NCBI GenBank assembly: GCA_032622095.1
Contig: CP136061.1
Location: 35,471,797-35,535,796, forward strand
Source: Siphonodentalium dalli
Lineage: Eukaryota > Mollusca > Scaphopoda > Gadilida > Siphonodentaliidae
Reading direction: 5' to 3'
DNA: 64,000 bases
Shown here: in pieces, positions 60,001-64,000 of the stretch
How the letters are laid out: each line of letters begins with the position of its first letter
Numbering within the stretch: the first letter of the stretch is position 1
Notes under the pieces: model-generated
Told to the model about the DNA's origin: nothing
Databases searched by the model: none
What the model saw: only the letters and a program-made list of their open reading frames with translations
Program-made: the position numbers and the translations under genes

Positions 60001-62091
60001 AAGAGAATGCATTGGCACAGTGTTTTCGCAAAATTTCAGGAAGCTCCAGTCATAGAAGGGTTAAAATAGTAAATAGAGTAACAATAAAGTAAATAAGTAA
60101 TAGTATAACACTCACGGTTGCGTTATTAAATCTTGGACAGTTGGCATTCCATTCTTACAAGCCTCTGAAGACAGAATAGATAGAAGGACGGATTCTGGAA
60201 ATTAACAGTAAAAATAGTCAGATATCTTTGAAATAAAAATATTGAATGAAACTAACGAACCTCAGGTGTGTGCATGCGTATGTCCAATCACAACCTCTCT
60301 ATTATTAAAAGCAAACATCAGAGAGGCATATGACAGAGTGGTATATGCTCCAATTTTGCAACATGTTTATCTAACTAATACAAACTGTTTGGGTTTGTAA
60401 GGTAATAATGTGGATTCATTGGCTACATCCAATTATAATTAGATAATATTTTTTTGTCCGGAACGGCCTGTTATCAAGCTATGTGAATATCGCTTCAAAT
60501 TGCCCTTAAACCAAGTAATATCATTTTATGACATCGCCAATCCATGCATTATCATTTTACGACATCACAAATCAGAGTAATATGGTTTTACAACATGCCG
60601 TAAATCTTCTCCACTCCTAAATAACATGTAGATATCAATTTTTGTGACATCACTCATATGAAATAGTTGTTAGTTACTGAGAGGAAATCTAATTAATGAA
60701 TAGGCTATTACTTGGTTGGTTTGATATTATAAGCCTGATATTAGCCCTCGGTAACCTCATATCAACCTTCAACCTCAGGCTGATATCGGGCCTAATAACA
60801 AAACCAACCAAGGAATATCCTCTAAATATGTAATGCCTGCCACCTAAAAATAAATATATACACATTATCGGTACAGTGTAGTGATATGGGCTGACGATGT
60901 CAGATCGCCGTATCAAACGAGCTGCCGCAGGCAGCGAGTTTGATGCGGCGTTCTGACATCGTCAACGAGACGTGATACTGCAGCCCATATCACTTCACTG
61001 TACCGATAAAGCGTTTATTATATGACACATTTTTGGTTCATCCCATGTCACAAAGGGCAAAACTACATCGTTACACCATCCCATGTCATCACCCGGGCAA
61101 AAGTACTCCATTGAACATTCCCAGTCATCACCCGAAACTCCCAATTTCAACTTCCGGTGACCTATTTTCATAGGATACTGATATGGAATTCAAAGGATAC
61201 TGATACAGAATTCATAGAATACCGATACGGCTCACGACCAGACAAACGTTTTCCGACTGCACGGAATTTATCGCCAAACAATAGTGGTATTTGCAAGGGA
61301 TTAGTGGTAGTCAATAAATATAAGTTATCAGCACCATGTGGGTATATTCAGGTCAAGCTGCCTTCTCTGGGCCGTATATGGACGAGGCTGACAGGGTGGG
61401 TCGATTACGACCCAGTTAAGGTAGCAAGATTCAAATACCAATCTTGGCAACCTACAGGGTGTTGATAGCAATTTAACACACAGTTCATTCAACAGAATAT
61501 CATATAAAAGGCAATTTGGTGTGAGAACTATGTCATTTCAACAAACAGTTGGCATTGTTATGCATCATTGAGAAGTATATGTCATCAATGATTCAGTGTG
61601 TCAAAATATGTCCATTTGAGAATATGCATTGAACCAAAACTTTGCTGTTTTCGTATAGTGCAACTAATTTTTCAAGTGTTTTTCATCATTACCACTGGAA
61701 ATAAATCAGTTGATTTGAAATGACATATGTAGATCTATGATGCTGCAAAGAGAATAGAAATAATTGATGCAGTTTGCCTGTGTACGTCAATGTTTTTAAA
61801 AAACAAAGTGAGTTTACCCACAGCCCACGTACAATCAGTTGCCATCGAGGTTACGGCTTGTTGCCATCCAGGAATTGGAATCTGCATGCCTATTCATTTC
61901 AACATGTATTTGAGAAAAATAAGGTAATTGTAAGATAAACATCGATACATCTTCCAACATAATGCCTACTTACTGATTTGCTCAGGGCAAGACATTGGAA
62001 TGTAGTCACAGATTGTTGTATTCAGCTGGTCCCCAAACGTCATCTCATATAACAGGTGTCCAAAACAATACACATCAATAGCTTCTGTAGT
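44883..62091 (-). CDS. PXK: PXK-like PX-domain kinase-like protein, 3' six exons (5' end outside window)
   Basis: PXK is an endosome-associated, kinase-like protein with an N-terminal PX domain, a degenerate kinase domain and a proline-rich WH2-like C-terminus. Six exons on the minus strand (61974-62091, 60116-60194, 59443-59569, 58325-58408, 52443-52548, 44883-45088) join in frame to 239 residues plus stop. Seen in order: kinase subdomain IX AIDVYCFGHLLYEM; the SEACKNGMPT segment; KPQLKIPSKLKELI; an EEEKKKRRR basic stretch; a Thr/Ser/Pro linker ending STGG; a polyproline run; and RGALLGSITGFKKGGLRK, the WH2-like actin-binding motif; ending SGPKI. This order and length match the C-terminal half of animal PXK. 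PX and N-lobe exons must lie beyond 64000. Tail-to-tail with ACY1, 15.5 kb apart. Confidence 0.93.
46480..46933. mobile_element. Family D foldback
   Basis: Full-length copy with arms gaatgagattccccc and acctcattctgcaaataacc. Confidence 0.7.
47160..47534. mobile_element. Family B3 MITE, copy 2 (TTAA ends)
   Basis: TTAACCCTTTACCCAAC ... GTTGGGTAAAGGGTTAA, typical of piggyBac-type TTAA insertion. Two core hairpins inside. Confidence 0.75.
47793..48059. mobile_element. Family B2 MITE
   Basis: TTAACCCTTCCATGACTGG ... CATCGTGGAAGGGTTAA, two core hairpins with a duplicated tgca in the right one. Confidence 0.7.
48187..48776. mobile_element. AAAGGGGTACTGTACGCC inverted-repeat element
   Basis: taaaggggtactgtacgcca left end and tggcgtacagtacccctttaa right end, about 590 bp. 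The same end signal caps the element at 33051-33247. Confidence 0.65.
49042..49441. mobile_element. Family B3 MITE, copy 3
   Basis: Same ends and two core hairpins as 47160-47534; the left end has a CCATTT variant. Confidence 0.72.
50560..50805. mobile_element. Family B2 MITE
   Basis: Left end eroded (cctgccattttgaaattttg); two core hairpins; right end ctcccgttatgaaaggg. Confidence 0.6.
51662..52106. mobile_element. Family D foldback
   Basis: caagcttgagtttagtgtgc ... acactaaactcaggcttg ends; full spacer in reverse orientation. Confidence 0.7.
52443..52548 (-). CDS. PXK: PXK exon: Ser/Thr/Pro-rich linker
   Basis: 106 nt between ctattttcag and gtaatt. Encodes KAAENGQTEPDTPTSPSASK then APTESPTTSSAPSTG. 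Low-complexity linker as in PXK. Phase 0 in, phase 1 out. A 3-kb satellite begins about 60 nt beyond its acceptor. Confidence 0.88.
52608..55650. repeat. 3-kb satellite of 44/48-bp units in a PXK intron
   Basis: gcccagatcacattatacac then aacatattccatattatata, followed by either gaat (44 bp) or cccagaac (48 bp). About 65 units, with higher-order repetition. Long open frames on both strands are artefacts. Confidence 0.95.
56880..57034. mobile_element. Family A MITE, copy 6, left end lost
   Basis: Arms from ggatttagtcgg to the right terminus gacattacagta. The left terminus is replaced by the end of a TTAACCCTTTCTATAC element (from 56677). Confidence 0.65.
57254..57696. mobile_element. Family D foldback
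   Basis: In the PXK intron; ends atcctgcaaatagtgtgtct and agacacactaaactcagac. Confidence 0.7.
58325..58408 (-). CDS. PXK: PXK exon: HQ...EEEKKKRRR linker
   Basis: 84 nt (28 codons, phase 0) between gttgttag and gttagt. Encodes VHQIKKISKAKEFHSSEEEK then KKRRRSKK. The HQ and SSEEE-basic pattern aligns with the vertebrate PXK linker. An alternative AG nine bases further in would also keep frame. A diverged copy of its 5' end lies 69 nt upstream in transcript order. Confidence 0.85.
58451..58487 (-). pseudogene. Diverged partial duplicate of PXK linker-exon acceptor
   Basis: The exon start and acceptor near 58379-58418 recur 69 bp away: GTTGTTAG then codons for IHQISKISE followed by gttaat. 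Continued reading meets TAA. Older than the 77-bp duplication, judging by the substitutions. Confidence 0.5.
59443..59569 (-). CDS. PXK: PXK exon: end of kinase-like domain
   Basis: 127 nt between cttttccag and gtgagc. Encodes PLFSDVPVPSLEKPQLKIPS then KLKELIRSSKEQVETRLK and EEQKV. Helical, charged end of the kinase-like domain. Confidence 0.94.
59715..60065. mobile_element. Family B2 MITE with three core hairpins
   Basis: In the PXK intron. Right end gtcatagaagggttaa. Three successive core units rather than two, the middle one with a truncated centre (gatatatagg). Confidence 0.65.
60116..60194 (-). CDS. PXK: PXK exon: SEACKNGMPT segment
   Basis: 79 nt between aatttccag and gtgagt. Encodes KSVLLSILSSEACKNGMPTV then QDLITQ; SEACKNGMPT is highly characteristic of PXK. 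Phases 1 in and 2 out fit both neighbours. Confidence 0.94.
60703..60820. mobile_element. Foldback ttacttggttggttt...aaaccaaccaagg
   Basis: Inverted arms tggttggtttgatattat / aataacaaaaccaacca with inner gatatta...gatatc pairing. Confidence 0.5.
60865..61018. mobile_element. Foldback MITE ttatcggtacagtg...cactgtaccgataa
   Basis: Palindrome with nested arms around gagctgccgc/aggcagcgag. In the PXK intron. Confidence 0.6.
61974..62091 (-). CDS. PXK: PXK exon: kinase C-lobe
   Basis: 118 nt between ctattgcag and gtaagt on the minus strand. Encodes TTEAIDVYCFGHLLYEMTFG, then DQLNTTICDYIPMSCPEQI. The Asp of DVYCFG is kinase subdomain IX. Its 5' part is copied once more immediately upstream. Confidence 0.94.
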
Positions 62092-62186
62092 CTGCAATAG
62101 AAGGTTTATACAAACGTCATCTCATATAACAGGTGTCCACAACAATACACATCAATAGATTCTGTAGTCTGCAATAGAAGGTTTAG
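62034..62186. repeat. 77-bp tandem duplication at a PXK acceptor
   Basis: Segment aaacgtcatctcatataaca to gcaatagaaggttta occurs at 62035 and 62112 with two differences. Confidence 0.9.
62112..62168 (-). pseudogene. Partial duplicate of the PXK kinase exon
   Basis: A 77-bp tandem duplication copied the acceptor and first 57 nt of the exon at 61974-62091; only two substitutions over about 75 bp. The copy reads TTESIDVYCCGHLLYEMTF, then GTATAA, which is either a weak donor or Val-stop. The copy is 57 nt in phase 0, so it cannot replace the real 118-nt exon without a frameshift. Probably a recent decoy exon. Confidence 0.7.
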
Positions 62187-62223
62187 TAATGGATTCTCCC
62201 TTTCAGTTCAATTAGTATATATT

Positions 62224-62351
62224 TTAACCCTTTCAGTGCCAAGTCCGATTTTTGTATCAACCCATATTTCCTTGATCATTTTTCAAATTTATTGATTATA
62301 ATAATGTGCTACATTGATGGAAATAGCTCTTTTGGCACTGAAAGGGTTTTA
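62224..62351. mobile_element. Family B4 MITE without the core
   Basis: Ends ttaaccctttcagtgccaag and ttggcactgaaagggtt. Same gtatcaaccca internal stretch as 36241-36462 but no core palindrome. Confidence 0.6.
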
Positions 62352-62473
62352 ATAGCCCAAAGCTGTTTTTCACCTTATTAAGAGAACATCCCAACAAATG
62401 ATAACTAAACCACATACAACAAATGTCGACATGCTATGACTTATTTGAAATCATATTGAGCACAACATTATCA

Positions 62474-62905
62474 AGTCTGCAAAAAATGTGTCTGCCATTT
62501 GCAGAATGAGGTCCCCAGAAGGTGAATTTAGTGACAGCAGGATAGCATCACAAAATTCATCCTCTGGGGACCTTATTCTGCTTAGACCTCATCTCCTGGG
62601 AAGTATCTATAGTATCAAATTAGCATTATTTTAGTTACTTAATATATACATATATCTATATATATCCCCTAATTTGCAGGTAAAGATAAAATGCATAATT
62701 GAGGTGACAAATGGCTGAACATCACCAACTTCAACTGGGGAACTTCAATCTCATCATTGGTTTCCAACAGCAGATGAGGCCTAAGCAGAATGAGGTTCCC
62801 AGAGGGTGACTTTGGTGATGCTAGCTAACTTTGCGGGATAGCATCACTGAATAACCCTCTGGGAGCCTCATTCAGCAAATGACAAACATTCTATTTGCAG
62901 GCATA
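62474..62905. mobile_element. Family D foldback
   Basis: Upstream PXK intron; the left arm has a shortened centre (gtgacagcagg). Confidence 0.68.
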
Positions 62906-63102
62906 GACATTATTTCTAAAGCTGTAAAATAGAGATATTATTTGGCTCGAAATTACCAAACAAAAAATACAGTTTATAAAAAATGAATAATTGTGTATTG
63001 TAGCTCATTACATTTCAAACATGGTGAAACAAGATACATTGAAGAGGCTGGAGCTCTTGATTTTACCAGCATTCAAAATGTCATTGTTGTTTGAACACTC
63101 AC

Positions 63103-63201
63103 TAAATATCTCGTCCTTTGAACACTTTTGTCAGCAAATTTATAGACATCATTAGAATTCATGGCATCGATGACGGGTGCCACCATTTTGGTAGCAAACA
63201 T
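63103..63201 (-). other. Possible orphan exon or chance ORF, unidentified
   Basis: On the minus strand a 33-codon stretch begins MFATKMVAPVIDAMNSNDVY and ends ADKSVQRTRYL before a good donor, gtgagt. The frame is open a further ten codons upstream to a weak AG. It lies in non-repetitive sequence and ends in phase 0, but does not resemble the PXK segment expected before the C-lobe exon. It may be a chance ORF. Confidence 0.2.
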
Positions 63202-63361
63202 AAGCACATTACATATCAGGTAATATTCACACAACCTCTAATTTCATACAATAAGCACCCATAAGGATCAGTACAAATCGCCATATGGTTTGTCAGGTAA
63301 TGAATTCCAGAGATTCAGCAGCTCGGTAAGAATACAATCACAAGCGAAAACTGGAGTATAC

Positions 63362-63606
63362 TCAGGCTTGGAAACATGGTGCCAGACATTTGCAGAATTA
63401 TGTCCCCAGAGGGTGAATTTAGTGATGCTACCCCGCACAGAGGGCTAGTATCACTAATTTCACCCTCTGGTGACCTCATTCAGCTTAGACCTCATCTTCT
63501 CTGGAAAGTATCATTATTATCAAATTAAAAAGTTTTTTAGTGTGCGGGGCAGCATCACTAAATTCACCTCAATACAAATTATCCGGCACCATATTTTAAG
63601 GCCTAA
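63362..63606. mobile_element. Family D foldback, internally deleted
   Basis: Ends ctcaggcttggaaacatggt and ccggcaccatattttaaggc; middle missing. Confidence 0.65.
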
Positions 63607-63644
63607 GTATACGTGTGGCCAGCTTGAATGCCATGTGACCATGA

Positions 63645-64000
63645 CGCATCAGTAACACTAACCTGTATTTTTCTGACTTGTGACCTTGACCCCATCAGTA
63701 ACACTAACCTGTATTTTTCTGACTTGTGATCTTGACCCCATCAGTAACACTAACCTGTATTTTTCTGACTTGTGACCTTGACCCCTTCAGTAACACTAAC
63801 ATGTATTTTTCTGACTGGTGACCTTGACCCCATCAGTAACACTAACCTGTATTTTTCTGACTTGTGATCTTGACCCCATCAGTAACACTAACATGTATTT
63901 TACTAACTTGTGACCTTGACCCCATATGTAACACTAGCATGTATTTTTCTGACTTGTGACCTTGACCCCATTAGTAACACTAACCTGTATTTTTCTGATT
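63645..64000. repeat. 46-bp minisatellite, about eight units, continuing past the window
   Basis: cagtaacactaacctgtatt then tttctgacttgtgaccttga then cccc(a/t)t. Confidence 0.9.

Overview
This is an AT-rich, intron-rich animal genome window with two recognisable protein-coding genes in tail-to-tail arrangement, embedded in dense non-autonomous transposons and minisatellites. The GT-AG gene structures, TTAA- and TA-flanked MITEs, and Helentron/'Pearl'-like elements with a GTCC/GTCT microsatellite and a 150-bp core repeat suggest a lophotrochozoan invertebrate, plausibly a mollusc. That placement is inference; nothing here fixes the species.

Left half, plus strand, 7232-29391: a complete aminoacylase-1 gene (ACY1, peptidase family M20). 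Its 16 coding positions join in perfect frame to 402 residues and contain the whole M20 metal site (H76, D109, E144, E171, H368), the catalytic D78 and E143, and the dimerisation-domain H202. The most striking feature is coding position 15. It exists as FOUR consecutive exon copies (25838-25898, 25926-25986, 26019-26079, 26121-26181). Each is exactly 61 nt, has the same phase and intact AG/GT borders, and encodes an alternative version of the same 20-residue substrate-pocket segment. The gaps between copies are only 27, 32 and 41 nt, and 61 is not a multiple of 3, so both intron size and reading frame would force use of one copy per mRNA. Copies 1 and 3 keep the TDxR arginine; copies 2 and 4 replace it with Cys and Ala. 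This is the candidate undescribed system: a metabolic hydrolase with splice-selectable active-site cassettes.

Middle, 29392-44882: no gene recognised. The interval is full of foldback elements, piggyBac-like TTAA MITEs sharing a palindromic core, mariner-like TA MITEs and minisatellites.

Right half, minus strand, 62091 to 44883: the 3' part of a PXK-like gene (PX-domain-containing kinase-like protein). Six exons join in frame to 239 C-terminal residues: kinase C-lobe, a basic/acidic linker, a Ser/Thr/Pro-rich linker, a polyproline tract and a WH2-like tail. Its 5' exons must lie beyond 64000. A 3-kb satellite of 44/48-bp units fills one intron. Recent small tandem duplications copy exon borders at several places in both genes: an ACY1 donor, two PXK acceptors, and the PXK stop codon together with its last codons.
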